DNA of 64,000 nt. It comes from Reticulitermes speratus (lineage: Eukaryota; Arthropoda; Insecta; Blattodea; Rhinotermitidae). Positions 25,246 through 37,118 of the stretch are shown in pieces. The notes under the pieces were generated by a model. It did no database searches and had not been told where the DNA came from. It saw only the letters and a program-made list of their open reading frames with translations. The stretch lies in assembly GCA_021186555.1 (NCBI GenBank), contig JAJKFL010000003.1:42118408-42182407 (forward strand), in the 5' to 3' direction. The stretch's first letter is position 1. Each line of letters begins with the position of its first letter. Made by a program: the position numbers and the translations under genes.

Positions 25246-25838
25246 CAAATATTATAAAAAAGAACTCCTACCTCACAAATAACAAACACCTTCTCCTCTA
25301 TATGACCAAACATTTTATGTTGTTCAGGGACAAAATCGGGGTCGATTTTAAAATCCTGCTCAAAACATACGTATAAGGTGTAAGCAAAACCCTGAGTTTT
25401 CAATTGTTACCTTTACAGGAGGCTGGTAGTATTATTGGCCTTTAAAAAGTAAACAAATTTTGTTACCAACAAAATTTGTTTCAGTCTATCCTGAAAACGT
25501 ACGAAGTTTCTCTGGGTCACATTTCGTGTAATTTGTAATTCGAATAAAATCCAGTTTTAATCGATCGCTGTATGTATGGATTTTAAAAGATTAGTCACTT
25601 ATAAAAGAAGACATTACGCATGAGCCTCTCGAACCGCGATGCTCTTTACTGTGTAATCATTATTCCCACTGGATTTGAAAGTGGAGTGCTTACCGTCGAT
25701 TGCCAGTCGACTAGAGCAGAAGACAGTGAGGTATGCAGGCAGAAACACAAGGGTTCTGTTCATCTGCTGTTTTACTGCAAAGGCCAGTTCTTTTTGCAGT
25801 TTCTTGCTAAGAAGCACTTCTCGGCCACTTACTGCGAG
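25246..25838. other. Unassigned, with a small hairpin
   Basis: No gene. It holds the palindrome at 25451-25481 and, at 25825-25838, the left target-site duplication of the next SINE. Confidence 0.4.
25451..25481. other. Perfect 14-bp inverted repeat
   Basis: AAACAAATTTTGTT is followed by ACC and then its exact complement AACAAAATTTGTTT. It has 14 bp arms and a 3-nt loop. It is very AT-rich; function is unknown, and chance or a cruciform-prone scrap of a mobile element are both possible. Confidence 0.9.
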
Positions 25839-26120
25839 GTAAGGTAAAGTTCTCCCTAGAACAGGCCACGAAGGACCAGAGGGGGAGTAGAGATATAGCT
25901 CTACTCTTTCTTTAACCCTGGCACTAGATGGGGTGGGTGGTCAACTCCACGCCCCGGCCGCTTTACCCCGGGGAAAGAGACCCGGTACCCATTGTATAGG
26001 AGGCTGGGTGGGCCCCAGGGCTGGTCTGGACGGCTGCGAAAAATCTCGCCCCTACCGGGATTCGATCCCCGGACCGTCCAACCCGTAGCGAGTCGCTATA
26101 CCGACTGAGCTATCCCGGCC
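25839..26120 (-). mobile_element. tRNA-derived SINE family B, full length with 14-bp target-site duplication
   Basis: The direct repeat CCACTTACTGCGAG flanks it exactly (25825-25838 and 26121-26134). On the minus strand the tRNA-like head carries a perfect A box TAGCTCAGTCGG (26112-26101) and B box GATCGAATC near 26065-26057. The body includes GGGCCCACCCAGCCTCC, CCGGGGTAAAGCGGCCGGGG and ATCTAGTGCCAGGG. Identical flanks and a clean structure indicate a relatively recent insertion. The tRNA head is part of the SINE, not a functional tRNA gene. Confidence 0.93.
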
Positions 26121-26204
26121 CCACTTACTGCGAGACGGAGTAAAATATTAAAATATTTTGCAATTCTTTTTTGTCAGGTTTTAGCGGCCCGTGTTATTCA
26201 GATG

Positions 26205-26416
26205 GTGGTTCCTGGCTTTTTACATCGTGTAGTGTAATGTGTTTGTTCCGACGTTTCGAGGGATCGTGTTGCCTACATCTTTCACGATGACTGAATTTGT
26301 TTCAAGCAGTGTTTCAGAATCCACCTGAACTAAATTCAGTCACCCTGAAGATTGAGGTAGAACATTTCTCCGAATCATTGGAATAAACACATTACACTAC
26401 GCGATATAAAAACCAC
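26205..26416. repeat. Foldback element, 212 bp, near-complete inverted repeat
   Basis: The ends are GTGGTT and AACCAC. The arms share ATCG(T/C)GTAGTGTAATGTGTTT, and further in ATGACTGAATTT on the left pairs with AAATTCAGTCA on the right. The left arm has TCCGACGTTTCGAGG, the superfamily core; the right has CCTGAAGATTGAGG. The loop is about 30 bp. It is noncoding; no clear target-site duplication was found. Confidence 0.8.
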
Positions 26417-29400
26417 AAATGCCTCCATTTCAGTGTTGCGGTTATTTAAAATTTCTGAATAAAATAAAATTTACTAGGCACACTTCCCTGGCTTTCGGCC
26501 TATTTACAGCTGAGTTGCAAAAGGGAATATTTTTCTATGTCTCACGTATACAATATGTCAGTTCACTGAAACTTTCACACGGCAATATGCGTAGCATTAA
26601 GGCCAGTATATTAGTTTCAGAAAAAGCTATTAGAATACTACGAGTGAAAAGCGGTCCACGTAAGAGTCATCGTAACAGAGACATACGTAACTGAAATGTA
26701 ATGTAACTTCAGGCCGGAAAAACAGAAAAATGAAGACGGAACAATTATAACTTACCACACAGTGCGACATAAATGGCAAATTGAGGAGTAATTTGTAAAC
26801 TTACCTGATAAGAGTGGTTGTAGTTAAAAATGAGGGCTACGAAGGGAGGCAGCAAGGAAGGAAACAAGGAAAGAAGCAAGAGGATATTATAAATATATAC
26901 TAAAACAGCGGTTGAATTAACCACAGGATTAGCTTATCGTTCAATGGAGAGACAAAGTCTGCAAAGCTACAAATGCGATATGACTCATTCCTAACTTACA
27001 GACATGAGGCCATTTTTAATAATACTCTGATTGAATAAAGTAGTAGGAAACCGGAGAGGGGGCTGTTTTCGTTCAATACAAAACCTGTTTCAATTCCCTT
27101 GCCCCGATTAGTGCCTACAGCAGTGACTACGAACCACTGGCATGCATACCATAAGTGGCACATGTAACAGAGTTTCTCGAGACCTACGCTTATTTGATGA
27201 ACTAGCATATTTTCGTAAAACGCCAACTGAAATGCCACCAGCATCACACCCATCCCCTCGCCGCCCAGCAATTCTGACGGTATGTTATAGGGTTTTCCCA
27301 CACAGTTCTAGAATTTACAGTACTCTGTCTGAAAAGGTCCGCCGTCTCTCTCCTAAAACTTTTCATTTATTTCGCTCTGGTTCAGTAAAGAGATAGAGAT
27401 GGTTCCCAGCGGGAGAAACTTTTATTACAATGATGGTGGTAGTCCTGCCAGCAATAAGATAAGAAATGAGGAGCATAGAAGTTTAAATATTTCGCAACAT
27501 AAATGGAAACATTACATTGTTATGAGCCTCCTAATCCAGCCCAAAAGTACCTATGTGTTGTAGGCCTACCGACAGAAAAAACACTACAAAACCTTAAGCG
27601 GTAAAACAATGGCCGAAAGCTAATTAATTCCTAAAACCCATATCTACAGCCACTTGGATTTTATACGACTTTCTCGGTCTTATGTACACATAAGAGGTTT
27701 TGACTAGAGTGCTTTCGACGCAGAGAAGGAAAGATACATTTTCCCATTTCATTTTATCACAACAATTTCGAACGTGGTGATAAAGTAACATATCGTCAAA
27801 GGGGTTTGATATTTGTGTCAAGGAGAAGTCATAAACATGTTTCGAGATGTTTGCATTCATGCAACAGAACTGAAAGCAACTGGAGTACTGAGGGTCACAC
27901 TTAAAAAGAAGGTCAAAGTTCATGGGATTGTGGATACGCTTAACTCCATTCGATCTTAACAACGCAAAAGTTCACTGTCATAAGTTAAATGATTTTTCGT
28001 TTTGATGGATGGGTAAGAAATGTTTCAATTGTAACAAAACTTCAGGCTTATTTGAAAGAAGCCACTTCGTTTAAAATTCAAGAAGCCTCATTGCTGATTT
28101 GGGGGACGTTACTGACAGACATGGCTGTCGGCTGATTATGCTATCAGGTATCAGAATGTGTCTCATGCCACGTGACCGTACAACAAAAGTGTGTGAAAGC
28201 TTAACGTGCTATTTAATGATTGGTATCATCATGTGAGGCACAAACGTAGCCATAGGCATTATCCTGTGTACCCCGTCAACGAAACAATTTCTCCAACTGA
28301 AGTAAGATAGTGAGGCAAAGTCCTCCTTGACAAAATTATGTTTTCTCGGTTGAGGAATAAATAACCCACCTTGTACAGAAAGAAACTGTTCATTCCCTAC
28401 TCTCAACAGCCCGTCGCATAACGCTGTATTAAGCCAGACGGATTTTAAAGAAAACGTGGGAAAGGGCGTTTAATGGATTCAGCCATTCCGGGTGCAGTCC
28501 AATGAGGTGACCTTGTGACAATGACAACGCGGCTTCGGATGCAACAAGACGCAAGGAATTTACAGAGCAGTTGAAGGACTGTAAATTCATCAGATACATT
28601 CTGTTCCATAAACCTAAAGCAATGTATTTTACTATGAATGCGATTCCCATAATTCTGTTTCTTCCAACTATAACCTGCTGAATAGTTTTAAAAAGGAAAA
28701 GAACCATCCATAGACTCCCAAATATTTGGTGCTGTTACTTCGAAATAAGTTACATTAAAGAAAGTGAAACGTCAGCGGGTTGTCTATTTAACTGACTTGC
28801 CAAATCAGAAGCCATGCTTTCCACATTTCTTGGGGTTATTTAACGATTCTGTTCCTAACGAAGTGTACATATCGCGGAATGATAAGATCACTGATTAAGG
28901 ATGAGTTAAAAATTATTTGGAAGTGATTACGGACTAGGGGAACTGAGGAGAACCACGACAAATTCAGAATATCCCGTGTCCCGACCGAGACTACGACGAG
29001 ACGTTTCCCGAACAATTTTTTTGCTGTGCAAACCCCTTAGGCTTTTCGTGTGTTATTTTTAGAATTCACTATGATTCCAGTAACATGACTCGGCGACGAT
29101 CATAAGAAAAAGATATCAAGAAAATGTTTCAATTAACTCATGGGTACACGACGATATATACATTTAGTAGGCGACTGAAACCCCGCCTTGTGTCCTATCA
29201 CGTTTGAGCTTGCATATACAGAGTATACCTATATGAACTAGGAATTATCTTTATTAATAAATGATTATTTGATTTAAGTCTGATTCCTTGCAACCGTCAG
29301 CGTGGCTCTATGCGTTTCTGACAGTATGGGAAATAAAGCGTAGACAGGAGGAAGGCTAGAAATCCTAGTAATATGTTCAGCTAAATTAAAGCTTTCGGGC

Positions 29401-29714
29401 GAGCCCCTCAGACCTAAACAGTGGTTGCGATTTTAGTTGTCATCGCTGTATAGCTTACTAACATGTCGGGCTGTCTTGTAACCATGGCTCTGCAGCTTGT
29501 TAATAGAAGAGACGGCCAATTTTGACTTCGTATTAATTCGCAATCCTATTAACTTCTTCGATCTGTATCTCATGATGCACCTGATAAACTTCACGAAAAG
29601 GAGTTCTGTGAAAAGCTCTCAGTTTCTTGGCTAGTCGAAAAATTCCGAACAGTTTACGAAACTCTAACGTTCATTTCCATTTTATGTTGTATGTGCCGTG
29701 TTTTTTATCGTCAG
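26417..29714. other. Unassigned, 3.3 kb
   Basis: No gene, RNA or repeat with a second copy was seen. A purine-rich patch with repeated AAGGA/AAGCAAG is at 26835-26885. Frames at 26996-27301, 27624-27962 and 28429-28707 (minus) have no domain. Confidence 0.45.
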
Positions 29715-29805
29715 TTTAAGTCAAAACCAACAAATGCACAAGATTATTAACAAGCTTATCTTACGCTTGATAATAATCTTGTGCATTTGTTGGTTTTGGC
29801 TTAAG
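29715..29805 (+). ncRNA. Near-perfect 91-nt hairpin (pre-miRNA-like or mini foldback)
   Basis: The left arm 29715-29749 and right arm 29771-29805 are inverted copies with 33 of 35 positions identical. Both differences become G-U wobbles in a plus-strand RNA. After one A/A mismatch, CAAGC (29751-29755) pairs with GCTTG (29765-29769) around a 9-nt loop. The whole stem is thus 40 pairs. Its size fits an insect microRNA precursor, but the stem is more perfect than usual, so a very young foldback or a hairpin-siRNA source is at least as likely. TTAA sits near both ends but, being palindromic, proves nothing. No second copy was seen in the window. Confidence 0.45.
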
Positions 29806-29860
29806 TTCATTTCCGTGTTCAGAACTTCCCGCAACCATTGACGCCTATTACAGTTCTTAT

Positions 29861-30121
29861 TTTTTTATGGCTCGACAGCCCTATATGGGCCTGGGCCTCC
29901 TCGTTTCGTCGTGTTTTAATGATCACACATATTTGAGACACACCACAGTCGGTAGGACTCCTCTGGACGAGGGACCAGCTCGTCGCAGAGACCTCTACCT
30001 GACAACACACAACACTCACAAGAGACAGACATCCATGCCCCCGGTGGGATTCGAACCCACGATCCCAGTAAGCGAGCGGCCGTAGACCCACGCCTTAGAC
30101 CGCACGGCCACTGGGATCGGC
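29861..30121 (-). mobile_element. tRNA-derived SINE family C with 14-bp target-site duplication
   Basis: The direct repeat ATTACAGTTCTTAT flanks it exactly (29847-29860 and 30122-30135). The minus-strand head reads CCCAGTGGCCGTGCGGTCTA, AGGCGTGGGTCTACGG and a perfect B box in GTGGGTTCGAATCCCACCGG. The TGGCCGxGCGGTCTAAGGCG string is typical of leucine-type tRNAs, so the head is probably tRNA-Leu-derived. The body has GATGTCTGTCTCTTGTGAG and GACGAGCTGGTCCCTCGTCC. It ends in A7 (29861-29867 on the plus strand). The frames on both strands are not genes. Confidence 0.93.
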
Positions 30122-30135
30122 ATTACAGTTCTTAT

Positions 30136-32324
30136 ACATTCACATAATTATAACGCTACATGAAATTACCTTAGATTTTTACGTTCCTTAAGTGCATTAA
30201 TACGCACGATGTTTGTAGAAATAAACAGACGACCTTCTCCATATGATTTATGCTTAGTGCAAAGCTCACCCCAATGCTGAAGTGGATTCCGTATGTAGCA
30301 CTCCAAAGTTTCGGGTTCCGATCGATTGCTCTACCCATAACATCGAAACAAAAGGCAACAGAACATACCTGAGAGCGTAAATAGTTTCAAGTCAAGAAAC
30401 GCCGTTTAAGACGGAGGGTAATGCGAACCTTAAATATGGTCACATCAGTCAAACACAGATACTCAGAGAATCACTACAGGACACCCGGCTTATTTGAATA
30501 TTTATTTCATATCATTAAGCAACTAGTAAGTAAGTAACAATTACCCAGTTTCATAATGACACAACAAATAATGTCTTTAATTGAGAATACACGACCGGAA
30601 TATCAGTGGTTAGATTAACTGCATTCACATTGGTCCGAACTCGGCTAGCAGAGTTGAGTCAGGAATGCGTAAGTTCACAGGGAACGCTAAATCATACGCC
30701 CGAGTTAGCGATCTGTTAGCCAAGCCACCTTTACTGATCGGAAGTTGTAAAGTTTGCTGGCCAAAATATTCACGCAGTTGCTCACCCACTCCCTTACACA
30801 GCCAAACACTCACTCACCCAACCACGCAAGCACGCACCCATTCATTCAATCACCCGCTTACCTAATTAAATATTTTTCACGGAATAGAACTGAGAAATGT
30901 ACCGAGATAAATTATCTTCCTTTACCCACCAACAGGCCACATATTTTAATTCGACGATGCTTTGACAGATTCTGTAACCTTCCATTCCTCTAACGTCTTG
31001 TAGCTACTGTTCGTGACAGTCTAAAAGACTCATTTCTCTGTAGAACATGTCATTGTCTTGTTCCATAATTACATTCGTTATCATTTTCCTACAATTCGTA
31101 TGTACGTTTTCACTCATCTATTTTAACACTCATTTCGGCAGTTTCTACGTCCCTTGGTCTTCTCTTACTCAGAGCTACTTCTAATATGTATGTATGTATA
31201 TAACACAAAGAACAGCAGGCGAGGCAAAATTTGCGCTTCACTTATTGACACTAACTCCCATCTTAAATTTTCAGAAGTCGCACTACATTACCAGTGCACA
31301 ATACGCGCAGATGTGTGAGAAATTGTACATGTATTAATGCCCTGCGTGAGGATTTCAGATTATACTCCTCATCCCGTTTCCACAATTCGAAGTCTGAACC
31401 AAACGGCTTCGGTCTTTAAGAATTCAAAAATTATATAAAAGCTCAGTATGTGATGAGTTTCGGAAATCTCTGCTTTCCCACAGTTTCTGTGTGGAGCTGT
31501 AACTGCAGCACTGTGCTAAATGTCGAGAAGTTTCACTCATACTCGAGTAAAAGTGAAGAGGCGCTGTTACCGAAATATCGAGAAACAGTGGATGAGTGCC
31601 TCCATTTATTTCACATATTACTATTATTTAACTACATGGTAACCGGCTGTGTAAAGATATATTTATCCTAAAAGGGGCATGTATTTATCCTTGCTAGTTA
31701 CGTTATTTTGGGTCTAAAAATGCACGTACACACTTTATCTGCTACTGCACTGCCATTCCACATGTTTTCTCCAAGCTGTTAAACTCGTACAGCACTCTGG
31801 TACACTTGTACACGCTCGAATACATGAAATTGAAAATTCGCGTGTCAAATGCTCTCTCTCCCGCTTGCTCTCTCCGTCTCTTCCAGAGCCGTCTCAATGA
31901 CGCTGACAATTTCAGGAACTCTAATGTGGCCTGTTGTCGCAGTATTTGCTATTGTTTTCTTTTCTGCAGCGAATTGTGACACGTGTTTGCTGACGCTAAC
32001 TCCATCATACACACAAGCGTGACCCCTTACATTACAATCGTGTTACGTGAGGTATTCACACACGAAAGACACGTGTCACACCAAGCAGCAGGATTCATGT
32101 GACTATCCGATGACGATCTTGTAGTTATCAAAATTACCATCCATTAAATACACCCTGTCAGTGTCCCATGGTGATGGGTTAATTTTAAATTTAGGAAAGA
32201 GGAGCAACAAAACAGGGCCTTTTAAGAAAACGTAACATTTTGAATTTTTATATTACACAGATCGTGCATCTCGTCATAAACTTATTAACACCAACAAACG
32301 CACATAGTAAATACATATACAGCG
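30136..32324. other. Unassigned, 2.2 kb
   Basis: No supported gene. A simple C/A-rich stretch with repeated CACTCAC, CACGCA and CATTCA lies at 30775-30860. Frames at 30625-30813 (minus) and 31450-31671 (plus) have no domain. Two ACACGTGT palindromes occur at about 31979 and 32070. Confidence 0.4.
30775..30860. repeat. C/A-rich low-complexity stretch
   Basis: Imperfect 4-bp periodicity: CACTCACTCACCCA, CAAGCACGCACCCA, TTCATTCAATCACCC. No clean unit remains. Confidence 0.6.
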
Positions 32325-32400
32325 TGTATTAGAAACCCCTACATGTGTTTCGACAGGTCTTTGTCATCATCAGGGGGTTCAAGCAAAGATGCACATCCAT
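32325..32400 (-). repeat. F1-like foldback core, reverse orientation
   Basis: The plus strand reads AACCCCTACATGTGTTTCGA, then TCATCATCAGGGGGTTC, which is the complement of the order at 112-160. ACACCAACAAACG at 32291-32303 may be a remnant of the arm seen at 30-45. Confidence 0.55.
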
Positions 32401-33524
32401 CCACGTGTTAAAACATCACACATTTGAAACTCAAAACACACAAATTCACAGTCACAGCTGGCTGGGCTTATTCCGCCGTCTCGTATTCCAAGAAAATACA
32501 AGTTTCGTTTTGACCTAGCGACAATGCCCTAGTCATGCATTCATGGGACACCTGGTTCCAAACTCGGCCGAGTAGTCGACTATCTTGACTGGGATATTTC
32601 GTGGTCTTCTTCAGTCTATCCAACTAAATTCCGCGTTAGCGCCTCATTAGTTCAAGACCGCTTCCTTCCAGACACCTTCCAATTCACTAGTCACCCTACC
32701 ATTCAACGCTACACAGTCTCAGTTACTGACAGTGTCGTAAAGCGGACCACAACAAAACGAGCATTTCTGGAACGATCCACTTCCCAAAGCGTTGTGCTCT
32801 TTTATTTAAATATGAGACAATAAACGAAGTACAGAAAGAGAGCCTGTAATTCCTACGGCCTGTCGCAGAACTAGGTATCTGGAGCGACAATGTAGGTACG
32901 AATATTGCTTATTTAAACCGGTTGCATTACTGCGCAGTTGCATGTCTTACGCGCCTGGACGCGGCCTACCTCGATACTAAACACTTAACTGGATTACACC
33001 ACGCAGCGCTATTGTTTACTGTCGTTCCGTGACCCCGAAGAGTCTGATGGGTTACGTCTGCCTCATGACGGCATTACAAGCACGTGATCTCCTCCACAAG
33101 GTGTCTCCTGTGTTAACAATCTCCCACTGTCCTTTATTATTCTATGGTCTTGCCGTCTGTTCACGCACATAAAATTATTTTGTATTGTAGCTTTGTGTTT
33201 TTTTATCGCTTTTCGTACAAAGACGGTCAGCCAGTGCTGATTGCTAGACTTCTTGTTTTACTCTTCACATAAATAAATATGCTTTTGTCCAACTAATTAT
33301 ACCGTCTTATCAACACACACATAATTAACATTTTCAATCGTTTCATTAAGTCTGACATTAATGTTCAATTGTCAGCGAATTTGATTAAATTTAGTATACA
33401 ATACACAAAGAACAAATAAATCAATTCAGTAATAAAATAGGAGTCTAAAATAAATTCACAGTTAAATGAATCAGTCAAATACATCCTTTCGCAGTATCAT
33501 TTAATAATTTCGTACTAGCGTTTC
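32401..33524. other. Unassigned
   Basis: No gene or repeat recognised. It shifts from moderately GC-rich (32450-33130) to AT-rich (33150-33500). Confidence 0.4.
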
Positions 33525-33785
33525 TGTGCAGCCAGGGCATCGTAGCGATTAGACTACGGGACAGAAGACCCGCGGTTCGAGTCTCGGCAGGAACAAAAGA
33601 TTTATCTCTTCTCCAAGGCGCTCAGACCGCCACTGTCGCCCATCCAACCTCCCATTCGATGGGGTAAAATGGCTTGGGTGTGAAGCTGACCACTGACTTA
33701 CATCTAGTGCCGAGGTTGGTAATGAACTGAGCTGTACCTTAACTCCGCTTCAGCCCTACGCCCTTATGGAGTGCACAGAGACAAC
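33525..33785 (+). mobile_element. tRNA-derived SINE, family B relative
   Basis: Head: A-box-like TAGCGATTAGAC (33543-33554) and B box GTTCGAGTC (33575-33583) in GCGGTTCGAGTCTCGGCAGG. Body blocks shared with the family B copies: CCATTCGATGGGGTAAAATG, GCTTGGGTGTGAAGCTGACC and CATCTAGTGCCGAGGTTGG. The end is GGAGTGCACAGAGACAACTA. Possible short duplications (AATAATTT on both sides) are too weak to rely on. Confidence 0.8.
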
Positions 33786-33904
33786 TACGTCAATAATTTT
33801 AGAGCAGAAACCTCTTTCTTTGCGGGGCTAAAGAGCACAGCATCAAGTTTCGGCACAGAGTTATAATCCCATCCTCCATGTCGAATTATGCACGCTCCAT
33901 ACAT

Positions 33905-34172
33905 TACATACCTACATAAATTACATGCATACATGCATTGAGACATATACATACATACATACACACATACACACATACACACATACATACACACATACAC
34001 ACACATACATACGCACATACACTCATACATACATACATTACATTACATTACATTACATACATACATACATACATACACACATACATACATACATACGCAC
34101 ATATACATAAATACATACATAAATACATACATAAATACATACATACATACATACATACATACATACATACTA
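33905..34172. repeat. (ACAT)n microsatellite, about 270 bp
   Basis: ACAT/CATA units are interspersed with ACAC and a pure (CATTA)5 block at 34031-34055. All long frames here encode HTYIHTYI or YVCMYVCM strings and are artefacts. Confidence 0.95.
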
Positions 34173-36424
34173 AATAACCAGAGACAAACGAACCAACATT
34201 AATAGCAATACAACCGCCGAAATGTTTAATTTCATGAACGGATGAGACGGCGTCATTATACAAACCAAGACAACGGTCTTAACAGGAACACGATAGAGAG
34301 TGTGAACTGGCTTCATCTGGCTCATGGTACGGGGCCAGCGGCAGTCTCTTGTGAACACGTTAATGGACCTTCGCGTTCCATAAAATGGGCGAAATGTGAC
34401 TAGTAATGACCAGGGCGTTTGTGGGTTTACTCAGGACTCTCGGCCCCATGTATTTCACTATTAGAAACGTATACGTTCTATTAACGTAGTTTTGTTGCAG
34501 ACACATCGAGGCCATTGAGTGCAGGCCTACTGCCCCACTTTCTCTCGCCCCTATAGTCTCACTCTACCTTCATCCATTACCTCACAATCTTATTTTTCTG
34601 CGATCATTTTGGAAAACTAGTTTCCAGGGGCTATGTATATCTGATCAATGAAAAGTCCACTTTTCTCCCCTCCCAAAGGGAAACTGAGCTGAGTCTGGCG
34701 ACATCAAACAATTTATTAAAATATTAACGTACACAGAGTAGTCTAGAAAATGAGTAGAGAATTATTTAATATTTCGTGGAACTTGTGGCTTCTGGAAGCT
34801 ACTGATATATTTGTGGCTCGGCTCACTTCAACATCAGACCTCACGTCACTGAATTTTTCAATATCACGACCAAACAGAAGAGACGCCAAACGAGCAGTTC
34901 TGAGAAACAAACGTGAGATAAATGTTTACGAATTTAACTGGGCACAATTACCCTGACATAAAGCATTTCATGTGGATGTTCTAAAACAGCTTCATATATT
35001 GGTGGTGTAGGAAAGGCGTTTATCCATACGTTGATTCCAAAGATTATGTGTCGAAATTAGAAAGCTTAAAAATTATTTGAATTTTTGTAATTATTTAGTC
35101 ACGTACATGCTACAGTACCTTCTGCACAGCCCCTGCTTTTCTGTCGTGTACTTGAACAATGACAATCAATAGACAATAGTCAAGAGTGTACATAAAGTGC
35201 ACACACAGAAAAGAGGTTCTCCTTACTTTTCAACGAAATTTTATAAATCTACGAACAGTGAGTGATTAACTCCAATGACCATAGTCCTTCTACATAATTT
35301 CATAGTCACTCAGCTGGTCAAGTCATTTTACTAATCCCGAAGGCTCTACTGTGTTCACAAGAACCCTGAACTGGCCAGTCTCCTAAGCCAGACGAATCCT
35401 ACGCTCATACTATACCACGGCATTTCTTTAAGATATGTTACAACATTTTTTATGTGCGCCAACATTTCTCAAGTGTTCACTTCCTTGTGGGGTTTTCCAT
35501 CAAAATTTTGCCGGGATTTTCTAGTGCACTATCTTCCGTGTACCACAAACTTAACTGATAATGTCAGCAATAGATTACACAAGTTACGGTTCACAAAAAA
35601 GTGCAGTTGTGATTTATAACTCGTCTGCTTCTTTGGCAAAATTATCAGTTTTGCAAGCACTTATTTTGGTAGGGCGAGTTGAATGTTTCTCATGCAAACT
35701 AATCTCCATTTCTAATTAATTTATAATTACATGAGATTGTGTGTTCTCACGTCGATGTCTATGGGAATAATTATCCTGTGGGACGTGACGCCGTGTAGTC
35801 TAGTAAATATGTACCGACGCTTCACAGAAATACACCGCCCCATCAACAAATTCCAGAAGACAGTTGTAATTTTTATTTTAAAATATTAATTTAAATGCTT
35901 GGCAAGACCACCTCAGCTCTCGAGGTTGGATTTTAAAGCCTCAGAACAGCCTATAAGAAATGGGAAAGGAAAAGTGGAAGTGTGCAACGATATATCAAGT
36001 GACGGCACGCGTCGGCCGAACAAAGCGTCGGTCGGACCCTTTGTTCCTCGGCATCATCAGCAGTGTGTAATGAAGACGGATGATCGCCTCCACGCATCAA
36101 TGGATGTGAGCCACAAAAAGATCCTCTCACTCTGACATAATATAAGAACATGGATAAAAGACACTGCTGCGCCACTGAGATGAGAATTAGTGGCAGAGCT
36201 TGATGCCCTGTCACATCTGCAACGGACAATAAAACGGGCATTTTACAAATCTGCAGTTTCATACCAGGGAAAATTTTTTTTACCTTTCCTTTAATGTTTT
36301 AAGAGCGAGGAATTCTTGCTTTTTCTGCACCTTGGCATAAGATATTGCCATGTAACTACAAACATTAAGAGGCGGTTTAAACATTCACAAAGTATTACTC
36401 AGTAAGAGAGATCGTAGTTACTGC
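34173..36424. other. Unassigned, with one foldback scrap
   Basis: At 35787-35830, GTGACGCCGTGTAGTCTAGT and TACCGACGCTTCACAG match the outer block and core of the foldback superfamily. Otherwise no gene or RNA is recognised; frames at 34750-34956 and 35899-36262 have no domain. Confidence 0.4.
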
Positions 36425-36705
36425 CAGAGTCCGACAGATGGCGTTGAGTCGATATATACATACTTTCGCTACCCGATATTCTCAGTGTCTGACAGATGCA
36501 ATTAATCGTCAGATGGCGTCAACATACTCACACTTTCACCTATAAGACACTGGCAGTGTTTCACAGATCTAGTTAATCGTCAGACGTGTACATACGTCGT
36601 ATCTTTGCCTGTATGAGATTCCCAATGCCTAATAGATGTCGACAATCGTAAGATGGCCTCCATATTTACACACTGCCACACACAAGAGATATTCAGCAGC
36701 TCATT
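36425..36705. repeat. Degenerate minisatellite, about 4 units of ~70 bp
   Basis: Unit starts at 36425, 36483, 36554 and 36623 carry CAG(A/T)GTC(C/T)GACAGATG or decayed forms. Units 2-4 continue AATTAATCGTCAGATGGCG, GTTAATCGTCAGACG and GACAATCGTAAGATGGC. Spacing is 58, 71 and 69 bp. Unit 1 lacks the AATCGTCAGATG block. The decay shows an old array, unlike the 45.5- and 61.2-kb arrays. Confidence 0.75.
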
Positions 36706-37019
36706 TTCACTAACGTGAAATGCACGTATAAAATCATTCGACACGAACGTGCGAGTGTCTCATTATTACGTACAAGCTTTACACGAATAATTCAACAAGC
36801 ATTTCATCTCCGATTTTTGTGAGAGACGAAATTAAATGATGAGGCAGGAAGAAGGGCGAAAAGAAGAAAGATAGAAAGACTTTATATCTTGAAATTAATT
36901 TTCGTCGTATGTATATACATAAATTGTCTTCCGCGCGGAGGAATGCCTAAACGGGCCAGGAGAAGTCGACTGGCACGAATGGCGAGACCTGAGGTTCTCA
37001 CAGAGATGTTGCTAAAGAA

Positions 37020-37118
37020 TAAATTCTTCTGGATGTGATGCTGTGTCGTAGCACAATCCTTCGAAACTTCGGAGAGTACTTATCCAGCTACAGAGCGTAA
37101 CATCCTAGAAGACTTGCA
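37020..37118. repeat. Small foldback element, GAAACGTCGG superfamily relative
   Basis: TTCTTCTGGATGTGATGCTG at the left is inverted relative to AGCGTAACATCCTAGAAGA at the right, with CCTTCGAAACTTCGGAGAG in the centre. It is a compact, diverged version of the 59.6-60.2 kb element. Confidence 0.6.

Noticed and set aside
24909-25403. 164-codon minus-strand frame
   Set aside because: Its middle third is the sense translation of a decayed family A SINE and the rest has no recognisable domain.
26030-26120. Functional tRNA gene on the minus strand
   Set aside because: A and B boxes are good, but the sequence is the head of a SINE with target-site duplications at the outer borders, and the cloverleaf acceptor stem does not close convincingly. 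The same holds for the heads at 30050-30121, 38236-38310, 40750-40820, 53128-53180 and 63920-64000.
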